A stretch of DNA of 64,000 nucleotides from Kappaphycus alvarezii (Eukaryota; Rhodophyta; Florideophyceae; Gigartinales; Solieriaceae), in the NCBI GenBank assembly GCA_002205965.3, contig NADL03000045.1:62001-126000 (forward strand). The letters are read 5' to 3'. The position numbers were made by a program, and so were the translations under genes. The notes below the pieces were generated by a model, which was not told the origin of the DNA, ran no database searches, and worked only from the letters and a program-made list of their open reading frames with translations. This document shows, piece by piece, positions 24,802 through 35,948 of the stretch (position 1 is the stretch's first letter; the number at the start of each line of letters is the position of its first letter).

Positions 24802-26860
24802 AGGTATCATAAAATTGATTTTATCGCGGGTGGCTTGTTTTATCACCGGGTGAACTAGGAAGGTACGAAGTTAAGTTGTGCCGATAATATGAGGCGCGGT
24901 ACTCGAAAGTAAGCCTCAGATAGGCGATGATGCCGCGAGACCGTCGAACACTGATGGAGCGAATCGTTCATCAGCGAAGTAAGGTCCCTTATGGTACCAG
25001 AACTAGAGAAGCTCGAGGAAATAATGTCTTTATGGTCGCCTGTTCCTGCCCTTGTCAGGGAAAAGGAAACGAGTGTCAAAAGAATGCGCTTGTCAAAGAG
25101 GAGTCGACTCTCAAGAACAACAAAAGTCCTCTCTCAACGATGAGTCGGGACAGGAGAAATCCGACGCGCAATACACGAGAGGACCAAGGCCCTTAATTTC
25201 GTCACCGAAACAACTTTAGCCAAAATGAATTCCACTGAGCAGTCACAGGAACGAATCGAAAGTTTAGATTAAGGTCATCGTGTGAAGCAAGAAAAGAATA
25301 GCGCCTGTTGATGAACCTGCATCGACACAGAGGTCGCAGGTAGATCATGAGTACGAAAATATACCCGGTCTCGGTTGCGTATAAGATTCACCAAAGTGCA
25401 TTTGAGAACTCTTACTGTAAGTATATCGGAGATGGCTCTTTCTTTGATGCCAAACGTACCTGAGAGAGCCTTATCCGGGACATTTCCATCAAGAAGACGG
25501 CTGGTCGTCGATTTAATTTGATAGAGATGCACGCCTTGTGTGTGAAAAAGTCTCTGGGCAGTTCTTTACAGCATTTGCATCCGATCTTTGGGAGCCTCTT
25601 GAAGCATGGTTGTGCAACGAAACGTATCACTCTGCCCCAAGGATAGTTTTTCTTCAGGATGAAGTGTAATGAGCTTAGGGAATCTGTAGCCCACTACGCG
25701 GAGCGCTTTCGGTCCGCCTCTATGGCTATGCGACGGCTATATTTCCAGAAGTCCTGTTGAACAGTTTCAAGGGTAGATTAGTACAGAAGCTACATGACCA
25801 GTCTGTCCTGGAACTGCGGGTTTCGACACTGCAGTGAGCTTGGTGTCCCGGCTGTCCACTGTCCAGCAGTCACCGCACTAAGAAGCTGTTCTTGAGGTAC
25901 GTGAGCCCTATAAACTGTCTCTAGAGACGGCACGGGTCCAAAACCCAGCCTTACAGGCAGCAGCAGGGAGAACCGCTTTGCGCATATTAAGTGCCATTAA
26001 TTTAAAAAGCTTTGGGCATATAGCCCGCTATTACGAGAAGAAAAAGGCCGATCTCGCAAAGGGCGAGAACCTGATAGATGCGGAAAAGGAAGATTCGGGA
26101 AACGGGATGGGGGCGAGAACCCCGCGCAAAAAAAATAAACCCGCGCGACGGTGTATGGGGTGCAAATTCGCGAGGCAGTGTGCGTCTGCCCAGAGCCGCT
26201 TTAGCGTCAAGATTTATCCGCCGATGAGATGGCGTTACAGGTTCCAGTGTTTAACAAGGAGATATCAGTGCCCATTGATACGCGCCGATTTGTCCATTTA
26301 GGTGGATGACAAGTGTTTTTGGACCACGGGGGACAAGTGTTGTCCAAAGGGGAAGTAGATTTGTGCTCGGACTGCTGAAAGATCAACCTGATCGGCAAAA
26401 AGAAGCGGCTTGGGCTCTGTTTCAAGGGGTCTAAAGTTCGAGAAAGAGGTGCGCATCATGTCCTCTATTGCCCGATAAAATGTTGATTGGGCAAAAATTC
26501 TGCGCCGGTACGGACTGAAACTCGGCTTGGATCATGATTCTTCATCTATTCGATGGAAGGGAAACAGCATTTACGGCCCGATTGGAAGCCGCACTTTGGG
26601 GAAGGAACAATCCGAGGAATCAGTTTGTGCTGTCATCGAGGATGCAGACGTGGATCAGGCACTCAAGGAGATGTAATTACGCGAATTTTCTTCCAGCCCG
26701 TCGTAGCTTAATTGTCTCCGCAAGCTTTTATGGTAGCGCCGTGACATATTCAAAGGACTGGGAAAGGTCATGGGATTGCAGCATTCCAACGCATTGAAAC
26801 CGGAAGCAAAGCCCATATGCGAGCCGTTCAGGCGGCGCTCACTTAAGGAAGAAGAAGTTG
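24802..26860 (+). pseudogene. Gypsy gag-protease region, heavily decayed
   Basis: Lies between the 5' LTR and the RT, where gag and protease belong. Fragments in several frames look gag-like: a basic, methionine-initiated stretch at 24927-25196, charged text at 25978-26301 (FGHIARYYEKKKADLAKG). The latter is followed by a basic Cys-containing segment (RRCMGCKFARQCASAQ). No intact zinc knuckle or protease DSG/DTG motif could be read with confidence. Assignment rests mainly on position. Confidence 0.5.
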
Positions 26861-26869
26861 AGAGCGAAG

Positions 26870-27970
26870 CAATGGATAAACTGCTGAAATGGGGGCACTG
26901 GAGCCGGTTGTGTCTCCTTTAGCATCCAAAAAATATTCTCCCGGAAGAAGGATGGCGGTATAAGTGTAAAATCGAACTTTTCGGTGTTTGACCTAAAATA
27001 TGGCTACTATCAAGTTGAGGTGGATTCTGACTTAGAAGCATGCACGGCGATTTGAACTTTTCTTGGGTTGCTTAAGTTAACTCGCCTTCCTCAAGGCCTG
27101 AAAAACCCGCCGGGCACTTTTCAGCGATTCACCACTAATTGGAGACCAGAAGGGGCGAGGCGTCCTGGTATTTATGGACGAGAAAAGCATAGGGACTGAA
27201 ACTGAGGAAGAACATCTGGAATCGCTGGCCAGTGTGATTGACCCACTGTACGAGTCGATTTTGAAACTGAAGCTGTCTAAATGTGACTTTGGCGTGCGCA
27301 GTGCGGAGATTTTGGGCTATATCGTAGACTAGCACTAAGTCCGTCCTATCGGCATTTTAAGTCAATCCGGGCATTGGTGATGCCGCAGTCGTGTAAAGAG
27401 TTGATGCGGTTCCTCGGATTGGTCGATTACTTCGCCGACTTTGTGGACCACTTTGCGGAGACCGCTGCTCCACTGTACGATGTCCTAAAAATAACGGGCT
27501 TGAAGCTTAAGCACGAAAAGCGTTCGGTGATACCGGACTGGGCTGACAAGTGGGAGAGGCGCAAATAAAGGAATGGAAAGAACTAAAATACGCCTTGAGT
27601 ATCCCCGAGATCCCGGCTGCACCGATGTGTGCCGAGCACCGAGACGTGTTATGACGGACGCCATCGCACACGATCTAGGTGGAATACTGCTGCAGCAAGA
27701 GAGAGTTGAAGCATGTAGGCCAATATCCTTCACCACCCTTTGCAAAAAGTCGTAACGTAACTATACCCGACAGAGCGCGACTGTTTGGCAGTCATGCATG
27801 CTTTGGTCAAGTGGCGTCATTACCTGCACGGCGAACAGTTTGCCGACGTAACAGATCACCAGTCGCTGAAGTGGCTGCTTAGCCTCGAGGACCCACAGGA
27901 AAAACTGGCTCGGAGGTTTATCGACGTACAGGACTTCGACTTCACGTTGGAGCACAGAGCCGGCACATAG
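26870..27970 (+). pseudogene. Gypsy reverse transcriptase and RNase H
   Basis: RT motifs are readable across frames. FSVFDLKYGYYQVEVD (26978-27030) is motif A; LPQGLKNPPGTFQR (27088-27125) is motif B. The catalytic box reads FMDE at 27171-27182 instead of the usual [YF]xDD, so the second catalytic aspartate is lost. KLKLSKCDFGVRSAEILGY and LMRFLGLVDYFADFV follow. RNase H shows MTDAIAHDLGG (about 27651-27685), RHYLHGEQF and VTDHQSLKWLL (to 27880), then FTLEHRAGT at the break point of the 753-bp insertion. Stops and frame changes are frequent. Confidence 0.85.
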
Positions 27971-27973
27971 TTG

Positions 27974-28726
27974 TGTAGTGCAATGCGCGATGCTCAGTTC
28001 TTCTCGTCTGGGAACAGAATCCCGTCAGACAATGAGAAGAACTGTAACACACACACACCAAGACCCACAGGGTTTTCGCCATCCCTCTTTCTCTTTAAGC
28101 ACCCTGCGATGCAATACCACAGCTAGCCGGTGGCGAGAAGAAGTGGAGCTGGATCCGGGGCGCCAAGGGTGAATATATATCACAAGCAAGCAACAAAGGG
28201 TAGTATAATATTGAATAGAGAGGGGGAGATAAAAGGGGGGACCCGGGTGGATAAACGTGGCTATAGCCAAAATTGCCGTTGGTAAGGTTTCTGCAAAGGC
28301 GGAAGTTGGGAGTCAGGTTCAGAGCCAACACCGGGTGGTTGCTTAATCTGGTTCCTAGTGGCCAGGTAGGTGTAAATACTAGTTAGCTAGGTTATGGTTA
28401 TCTACGATGGCGGGGTGAGCGAAGTTAGGGTCAGCCAAATAAAGGAGATCCAAGTTAGAGATAAGTACAGTCGAAAGTTGGCCCAATAGATGCCGTGCAC
28501 CTGCGAAAATATCAGGACCAATTTCAGGGCCGAGTGGTCCAGATTGCAAGCCGTCAAGCCCCTTCGGGTGGTTATACAGTACCAGCAAATGATAGTGGGC
28601 GACAAGCGAAATTTGCCCTTACTGTACAGTACAGTACCTGCTGGTTAGCAGTGAGCCAGATCAAAAAAAGATCAGCAAAGTCATCTCTGCAGATGGCAGA
28701 ACAGTGTGAGTGCCAATTGCACTACA
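27974..28726 (+). mobile_element. 753-bp TG...CA insertion in the Gypsy pol, probable solo LTR
   Basis: The insertion starts TGTAGTGCAAT and ends ATTGCACTACA, perfect 11-bp inverted ends. It is flanked on both sides by AGTTG (27969-27973 and 28727-28731), a perfect 5-bp target duplication. Removing it rejoins the Gypsy reading text exactly where the RNase H-integrase linker should continue. TG...CA ends plus a 5-bp duplication are the marks of an LTR, so a solo LTR left by recombination is the simplest reading. A small DNA transposon with 5-bp duplications is the alternative. It carries no coding capacity. Inside are an inverted pair near 27990-28045 (AGTTCTTCTC ... GAGAAGAACT) and a CAGTACAGTA run near 28620. 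Confidence 0.88.
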
Positions 28727-28731
28727 AGTTG

Positions 28732-30055
28732 GTAATACCGGATACACTGTGCAGGGATGCGGTGCACAGGCCTCTCTGTGAGAGATTTTACTCCCCAATG
28801 GACTTGGAATTGGAGGAGCTGAGGAAGGCAGAAGCAGACCGCGTTGCGGAGGTGACTGAGCGAAAAGTCAGAACGGACGCCCACCCTATCGGAAAGCATC
28901 CAGCCATCACAGTGACAGGGTCAACGGATGAGCAGATTCGGGCTGCGGAAGTAGCAGCGTTCGGCAATCTGAAAGCTTATGCACGAGTGCGGAAGAGTAT
29001 TTTGGTTGACGACGTATGGATTTTGCGGGTGTCGCGGCGGGAGGAGCTGCTGGTGGTACTGCCGAGGTGATGGTGAGCGATGCGCTACGCTTTGGTCGTG
29101 GTTCCAGGTTGACAGGGCATTACAGTCTGAGTCGGAATTTTGCCAAGCTAGTGAGGCGCTATTGGTGGACCGGGATGGCGAAAGATACGGCGCACTTTGT
29201 CAAGAACTGCCTGCAGTATATCATCGCGGAGGACGAGCAGCCGGGACGACAGGCTCTGTTGGAGATTTTGCACCGATTGCGAAGGCTGCAGGGGACACAT
29301 CAGGGCAACATCAAAATTCTCGCGATCGTTGACCTGTACACACGGTTTGTAAGGGCGAGGGCAATCCCGGATGAAAAGGCCGAGATGATAGCCCGCATCT
29401 TGGTAGGGGAGTGGATATCTGTATTTGGGCCGATGGAGTTGCTGGTTTCAGACTATGGAACAAATTTAGTGAGCCAAATGATCCAAGCACTGACATCTAT
29501 GCTTAAGAAAGGCATAGTTCAGACCTAACCGCTTCACCTACTGGCGAATGGGAGGGTGGAGCGATGGAATCGCTCGTTGACACGAGATCTTGCAAGATTC
29601 ATGTCCACCGGAGACGCCGATTTGGACGAGCACATTGCTTTGACATATTCCCAGTACAATACCGGTGTGTGCGCAGCGACTGGAATGACACCATACAAGG
29701 CGATATTCGGAGCCGATGCGTTTGAGGCCTGGAGTGAGATAGGCAGAGCCCGTTTTGAGTACGAGCTGGAGAGTTTAGTCAAGCGGTTTTCAAAGTTTCA
29801 TCGGCAGATTTTGAGCAAGGGGGGCTGTCGCGCGCTCGCCAAAGAAGATGTATGACCGCAAATTAAACCCAGAGTATGAATGAACGTGATCGGTCCTGTT
29901 ATGATCAAGCTGAACAACCAGAAGGGAAAGAAGACTGTTAAGCTGCGTATTTGTCCCTTTCGTGTGACAGCAAGGCTTTGCCGTGTGGGATACGAGTTCA
30001 AATGGGAAGTGGGAGATAAGGTCGTAAGAGCGCACGCGAACCTGCCGAAATACAG
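28732..30055 (+). pseudogene. Gypsy integrase
   Basis: Resumes after the 753-bp insertion with RDAVHRPLCER and ELEELRKAEADRVAEVTE, then the zinc region (GSRLTGHYSLSRNFAKLVRR to FVKNCLQ, about 29096-29220). The catalytic core has aspartates in ILAIVDLYTRF (about 29318) and VSDYGTNLV (about 29446) and the glutamate in NGRVERWNRSL (about 29551-29583). A stop at 29526 separates the second Asp from the Glu. The C-terminal part (YEFKWEVGDKVVRAHANLPKY, ending near 30055) is cut by the nested Copia element and resumes at 34877. Two or three frame changes occur. Confidence 0.88.
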
Positions 30056-30459
30056 GGTACATAAAGTTTATTTATGTATTATTTACAGTCCTGTAGTTAG
30101 CTATTTAACCTTTCTCCTATTACTATCCTGCTTAGTCTACGTTTTCTCTATCCTATTGTACTTTTAGCGATGCCTGTTAGGACCGTTAAACTTTGAGGGT
30201 CACTTGGACCGTCCGCAGGACTATCCGCCTGGGAATTTAGCTAGTTGTTAGTAGATGTGCTAGAGATAGTCAACGACATCTACTTCCTATAGAGAGCCTC
30301 GCCGCCTTAGGCAGTGAAGTAAGAAACAACATTAACAATTTTAATTCAACCTAATCAACTTGTCTACCCTGAGCAAAATTGTCTGCAGTTTTTTTCGGGC
30401 TCGCCGCTAACGCCGCTAGTCTGCTTGTCATCCTTTTCATCCTTTGGATTTTCGCGACA
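30056..30459 (+). repeat. 5' LTR of nested Copia element
   Basis: Aligns with 34480-34876: shared words include GGACTATCCGC, GATAGTCAACGA and AAGAAACAACAT. It ends near TTTTCGCGACA. The start is uncertain by about 10 bp because GAAATACAG is also shared upstream. Confidence 0.75.
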
Positions 30460-31619
30460 ATCTGTATTTGCCGTTTTTCGGGGAATTTAAGAAGTAAGTC
30501 TATTCGCTACGATAGTGAAAATATACCATTTGTACTATTTCCTCGTTGTTTCAAGCCACGTATAAGCCTGTAAATACTTACAAATACTTTAATTTTTTAA
30601 TTCTTTTTGAGCACTATCCGTAGCCAATAAGGACAACGATTCGATCGTAGGGCCACTTAGCCTCCCTGGCCCGACCGAGTCCAGAACAAGATCGGAATCC
30701 CAATCTACTCTGTGTAAGCTTTCAACATCTGCCAGCACCACCCCAAATCCGACTGTAAGCACCACAAAGACCAGCGTCACTCCAATTTCGCCATGTGACG
30801 CAGTTCCGCCGACCAATCAGGAACCTCCACGTGTCATACAAAATCGCCGTCCTAGAATAATCCGAGGTCTGCACCTTTGTCCAATCACGTAACAACAAGT
30901 GTCCTTCTATTTTCAGGTTTAGTTTCAGGTACTAGACGTGTGAATTTAGGTTCAGGACAAGTTTAAATTTCAGATCTTCTACGTATGTCACGTCGTCAGG
31001 TTTCAGTAATTGATCTCACAGATCCTCCTACGGGTAACAGTGCTCACAAAACTACGTGTAGGGTTTCTGCTACGCCTATGCCGCAAAGCTGACCGTCGAT
31101 TGGCTGATCGCGCTGGGGTTACTAAGGCTACTTGTACACGTATGGCTATAAAAAAGAGGACCAGTTAGCTTTCTAAGGTTACTGGCAACAGGTCTAAAAC
31201 CTACTTTGACCATTTACAGAGCCGCAAGCTCACGAACCGCTTACAGAACAAGAAAAATCGCCTTTCTTTCAGGAGTACAAACGCAGCTTCGAGAGCCATT
31301 GACATTTACACCGCCACAAGGCTGAAAAATCATTTAAGGCTAGTTTCAAATTAGATTTAGTTGAATCCAATCCGGATATTCGATCTTGTCTTGAATAAAT
31401 TGAATTATCAAATTAATTGTGATTATTGCTTGAAAATTGAAAAAAATAATTTAGAAAACAAATTGAAAAAGGGTTTACAGTGGGATAAAGAACAAAGAGC
31501 GAAAAATTCATAGGCCATCGACAAAAAGGAAAAGTACATTAGTTCAAAAAAAAGACTAAAAGTGCCACATTTTCGGAGCATGAAATCACCATTAATTTGC
31601 ACTTGCGAAAGGGTATATT

Positions 31620-32780
31620 AACATGTTTTTCGGTCAAGGTATTAGACAGACCACAGAATTGCAACAGTTTCTAGAGGACAACGTCAAAGGTTATGTTGAG
31701 TATATTTCCCTCTCTGGTGATGAATTAAACGCTCGGTTGCTTGAGGAATTCCAAATCCCATGTTCTTCCCGGGACAGAATCTGAGACATCCTTCGATTAT
31801 TTGCAAGATAACTGTATTTCTCACGGAACACAATGTTTCAACCGTCCAGCATGAATCTGCAGTCTGTCAAAACCCTTTCCATCAACTATTCTTCGCAATG
31901 GTGACCTCAGCAAAGCACTAAACCAAATTAAGCATATTTCAACTCTTTTTCGTCACAACCGGATCACCGATCAGACTCGCCCCAAACCACATACGTTCCA
32001 CTCCAGTGTCCACCCACCCTCCGACACCATCAGAAGAAAAGGTGTCGCACTACATGCCCATGCGCTTCAGGGAAGCAAATAAGAAAATTCCTGGTAGCAT
32101 AGCTGAGTGTTGGAACGATTCTATTGCTGAATAAAAGTATATCTGCCAGGATTATATGCTCAATGACGAACCAAAGGTCAATTACCTCCACAATATCCTT
32201 ACAGGAATTGCGAAAAAATTCTACATAACAAATGTGGAAGCTGTGTAATCAGCATTATTCTCAAGCTCTAAAAGCTCTGGAAAGTGAATATAACCCAGTC
32301 CTCAAGGCAAAAGAGAATTGCCGCATATCTTCGAAACATTCGTGTCGTCCAGTATATTTCTCCTACTTGCACTGTGAATGATGCTATCGAGATAATCGAG
32401 AGGAAATCTCTAAGCTCACTGGCCAAACGCGACCTCATTTCCGCTCAAAGATGCATAAGATTGAGTATCTCCAGTTCGTCGTTATTGGATTCTCCTGGGC
32501 TCGTGATCTTTGCAGCAGGGCAAACTATGGTGACTTAACTTATCAATGATTTCACAGCCAGCTCATTTGCGCTGCTCAACTCCAGAAAGAGATGAAAGTT
32601 GTACAAATGAAGTATCAGGGGAAACTACGTACGACACAATCTCAGATGCAGGCACTACACTACCTAGTCACCTCTCCGATACATTGCATACTGGACACAT
32701 CAATTCGGCCGTGATCCGCGTTCTAACAAAATCATTCGTCACTATGGTAACTCACGAAGCAACTACCGTATAGTTTGAGT
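31620..32780 (+). pseudogene. Nested Copia gag remnant
   Basis: Gag-like text can be read in fragments. MFFGQGIRQTTELQQFLEDN starts near 31622. Near 32146-32240 one frame gives DYMLNDEPKVNYLHNIL then AKKFYITNVEAV. The region 32284-32540 continues (SSRQKRIAAYLRNIRVVQYI, then LTGQTRPHFRSKMHKIEYL in another frame). This resembles the gag of Copia elements found in fungi and algae. It is broken by many stops. Confidence 0.55.
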
Positions 32781-33909
32781 TGTTTCTAAAGCGTGGAAAG
32801 ATTTGATGGAATCGAATGGAATCGAACTCAGCCTATTTAGAGTTGAAATTCATAATTATGTTGGTTCTGGTGAACGGTATCATGATTCATAACTCCTTAT
32901 TTATCACAAGATTCGCCATTCAGGGCCGTACGTTGAAAGAGAACTTTCTATACGTCTTGCCATTAAGGCCATGAAAAATATTACGAACCCAGGACTGGTT
33001 CTATCGTTACTCGTTTTTGGAATTTTGCAGAGGTTTTCAGCACCGAATAGCGAACAATCTCGATCTGTCAATCAAAAATAAGAACAATGAAAAAGAGATC
33101 TACAACGCACGGTATTTATTACAAGATCATAGGGAAAAAGAAAAGAATATCTCGTACATGAAACACGACCATATGCCAGCGTTCCACGGGCTTTTCGGTT
33201 TCAATTGTTGCAAAAATCGATTTCAGGATCTGGTCTCATGGTGTGAAAAGGCGTACTTACAGTCAGCTCAAAGTCTGATGCGCAAAATTTACCTTAGACC
33301 AATCCAAGAATTTGGATCACCAGAGAACTAGTTACTCGAGTTACTGAAACCTCTCTACGAACTATCTGATTCAGGATAGTATTGGAATCACCCTCTGAAT
33401 TTACACCTGAAGAAAGATCTCCAACCGATGGAACTCTCACACTCTTCTCAAGAGAAAGGATCTTTACACATTGCTTATCTTTAAAGTAGACAGACGGAGC
33501 GCTTCATGGATTATTAGTTGGAACATATTTGGACGATTTTCTACTTTGTGGCAAAAAATTAATCCGTTAAGTTATCCCAAAAGACTCTTGATAAGTTTGA
33601 ATCGAGACAGAAAGGGAGTTCGATGCCACTTTATTTGCAGGTTTCATAATATAGAGAGCTGAATATGGATTGAGCTAAGTCAGGAACAGTATGTTAAGAA
33701 GTTACGTATTCTGCCGATGGACGCCCCTTTTCTGAATTCAGACCTCTAACGCATACATTGGCTTGGTTAACACATACGAAGCCTGAAATATGTTGTGCCG
33801 TTAACATAGTCGCGCAAGTGACTGAAATCAAATTCCTGTTCGAAGCAATAAAGCAATTTTAAAAAGTTGGAAAGCATGTGCAGAACAAACCTAGTTCTTC
33901 GCTCGCGAG

Positions 33910-34430
33910 TTGGAAAACAACTCTATAAAGTTTAAATTATATTCTGAATCTTCATTCGTAAAAAACTACGACAATAATTCTCAGCTTGGATACATTGTTT
34001 TGTTTACTAAAAAGGCCGGGACTTATAATGTGCTGAGTTATTCCAGTCACAAAAGCCTCAGAGTAACTGGATCTGTACTAGGCGCTGAGGTTTACGCTTC
34101 CACTGATTCCTTCGCTACTTACCACACGATTGAGGACGACGTTGAACCCTTGCTTAGAAAAAAAATTCCACTCTCAATGTTTACGGACTCCAAAAGTCAT
34201 TTTGATGTTATCCCTAAATATTCCTATACTTCGGAAAAACGCCTCATGATTGATATTAGTTCTGTTGGAGATGCATTTTCAAAGAGTAAACATCCAAATT
34301 TGGATTTTTACGGACTGCGGACAACCCCGCAGACTCCTTCACGAAGATGGAAAACTGTGATGCACTGAATTACATCCTCACAACAAGTAAGTTTGATCTG
34401 CCTGTTCAACAATGGGTAATGTTTGACTAA
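33910..34430 (+). pseudogene. Nested Copia RNase H
   Basis: A 152-codon frame (33910-34368) is a Copia-type RNase H: QLGYIVLFTKKAGT, VTGSVLGAEVYASTDSF, PLSMFTDSKSHFDVI and YTSEKRLMIDISSVGDAF in order. Catalytic-type acidic residues remain in GAEVYA and TDSKSHFD, while the first (SDAS in relatives) reads as SESS. In another frame the usual tail follows (ADSFTKMENC). Between the gag and this domain, integrase and RT are not recognisable except for small pieces. Confidence 0.75.
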
Positions 34431-34479
34431 AAATGATGAAAAAATAGTTCAGGGAAAAGAGAGGGAACATTGAAATACA

Positions 34480-34876
34480 GAATACATAAAACTTATTTAG
34501 TTAATATTTGCAGTCCTCTAGTGTAGCTATTTGCCCTTACTCCTATTTCTATCCTTCGTAGTCTACATTTTCTCTATTCTATTATACTTTTAGAGATGCT
34601 TTTAATTCTGTTGTAGTGTAAGGGTCACTAGGACCGTCTGCAGGACTATCCGCTAGGAATTTTAGCTATTAGTCAGTAGATGTGTTACAGATAGTCAACG
34701 AAATCTACTGCCTATAGAAAGCCTCTCTGCCTTAGGCACTAAAGCAAGAAACAACATCAACAATTTTATTTCAACCTTATTAGCTTGTCTAACCTAAGCC
34801 AAAAAGTTTACAGTTTTTTGTCAGGCTTGCCGCTAATGCTGCCAGTCTGCTTTTTATACTTTGAATTTTCGCTACA
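34480..34876 (+). repeat. 3' LTR of nested Copia element
   Basis: Partner of 30056-30459. A purine-rich run (34450-34468) stands just upstream as a likely polypurine tract. It ends TTTTCGCTACA, after which the Gypsy text resumes. Confidence 0.75.
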
Positions 34877-35210
34877 AACCACCTTAAGCGCATTCTTGAT
34901 GGCGTAGTAGAGAAAGAGGACCCGAAGAATGGGGTCTTTCCAGAGTGTGTTCGCACATTGGCACGGATTGCCGATTCCGAATTGCAACGCACCAAGACGA
35001 CTTGACACGTGAAACATTACTTCAAGGTCCAGATTAGCGGCAGCGGGTCCTCGTGCTGGACGCCGGAAATTGATCTTCCTCCCACTTTAGTTAAGCTATG
35101 TGATGCACACGGTGTGGTAATACCCGCGGTACGAACGCCACATGACGACTCGGGTTCGAAGAATTCGTACGGCGTTGACAGTGGCGCAAGTGGTGACCCA
35201 AATAGTTAGA
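34877..35210 (+). pseudogene. C-terminal end of the Gypsy polyprotein
   Basis: Continuation of the integrase after the nested Copia: NHLKRILDGVVEKEDPKNG and PECVRTLARIADSELQR, a stop, then HYFKVQISGSGSSCWTPEID and LPPTLVKLCDAHG. The order (HAN...R, EDP...G, then a short beta-rich domain with a DLP motif) is that of Gypsy integrases with a C-terminal domain. The stretch 35210-35443 is GC-rich, probably 3' coding tail or untranslated region. Confidence 0.65.
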
Positions 35211-35443
35211 GAGCAGATGCAGGGGAGGCGTGAGGCAGTGGTGGAGGTTGAAGAGAGGCGCGGCGAGACGGGAGGCCCGCCCGTAAAGAAGATGTCCTTG
35301 GTCGACGGTGCCAGTGGAGAGCAGAAAGAGAGATGTAGCCATCAATGAGGAATAACAGGTGACATGGGATCGGAGTATGCAAGAAAGGTGGGCACAAATC
35401 CCGAAGTGGGCTTGCGCGACGGCGTAAATCTGCAAGGCGCGAT

Positions 35444-35814
35444 TCTTACACATGGCCATGATTTGCCGGAAAATAAGATGCGAGCCAAATGCAGGGGAAA
35501 ATGTGCGTCATCCAATTTGTACATGCCTTGCATTTACCGTAAAGTCCCCTGATATGGTGGACGTGCAGCATTTGAACATGGACCAATACTGCAGTCTATT
35601 TAAAGGCGGGCCTCAGAGCCAATAGTGGTATCGGGTCATTCAACTCAGGAACGCAAGTGAACGTTCTGTTTGTTTCTGTCTGGCTGTCTGTCATTGTTTT
35701 TGCGGCTGTCCGTCGCTGTCGGGGCTGTCTGTCCACACCCCCCGACAGGGGGTGACAGGGGATGTGGACAGACTGAGCGTCAGATACGGCACTAGGCGCT
35801 TACGTCGGGTAAGA
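35444..35814 (+). repeat. 3' LTR of Gypsy element, with extra hairpin
   Basis: Pairs with 24467-24801 but is about 36 bp longer, largely because of a hairpin-forming segment at 35727-35773. The promoter box is degenerate (TATTTAAA near 35597). It is followed by the CGTAC duplication. Confidence 0.85.
35727..35773. repeat. Hairpin inside the 3' LTR
   Basis: Perfect 11-bp arms GTCTGTCCACA and TGTGGACAGAC, extended after one mismatch by four C-G pairs, around a C/G-rich loop. Absent from the 5' LTR, where only TGTCCACAT and CCTGTCTG remain. Confidence 0.85.
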
Positions 35815-35932
35815 CGTACCGGTTACCCTGACAACATAGACACTATGTGGCTTTTATTAGTCAGGGGTTTAAATAAATGTCCACCACACCAGTAGCCTGA
35901 TCCATAAGGTATACCGTTTTATTGTACAGTAC

Positions 35933-35948
35933 TGTACATTAAGATGGT
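35933..35948. repeat. Perfect 16-bp palindrome TGTACAGTACTGTACA
   Basis: Self-complementary over all 16 bases. Variants of the same word (CAGTACTG, TACAGTAC, ACTGTACTGT) recur near 28620, 38150-38195, 40030, 58855-58875, 62800, 62870 and 62925. No function is known to me. Confidence 0.8.

Larger units (their letters stand above)
30056..34876 (+). mobile_element. Nested, decayed Copia element
   Basis: Direct repeats of about 400 bp (about 30056-30459 and 34480-34876) bracket a Copia-like interior lying inside the Gypsy integrase. The Gypsy text stops at PKYR and resumes at NHLKRILDG, so the borders are known to within about 10 bp. The exact duplication is uncertain: TACAG (30051-30055) and TACAA (34873-34877) are one mismatch apart. 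The repeats themselves have many differences, so this copy is old too, but younger than its host. The interior shows a Copia gag and RNase H and almost no intact frame between. Confidence 0.8.
24467..35814 (+). mobile_element. Ty3/Gypsy LTR retrotransposon, interrupted by two later insertions
   Basis: LTRs at 24467-24801 and 35444-35814 flank a Gypsy pol. The five bases left of the first LTR (24462-24466) and right of the second (35815-35819) are both CGTAC, a perfect target duplication that fixes the borders. Directly after the 5' LTR is AGGTATCATAAAA, resembling a primer-binding site for initiator tRNA-Met. Order is gag region, RT, RNase H, integrase, C-terminal domain. Two insertions interrupt pol: 27974-28726 and about 30056-34876. 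Without them the element would be about 5.8 kb, a normal Gypsy length. Numerous stops and frame changes show it is old. Confidence 0.9.
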
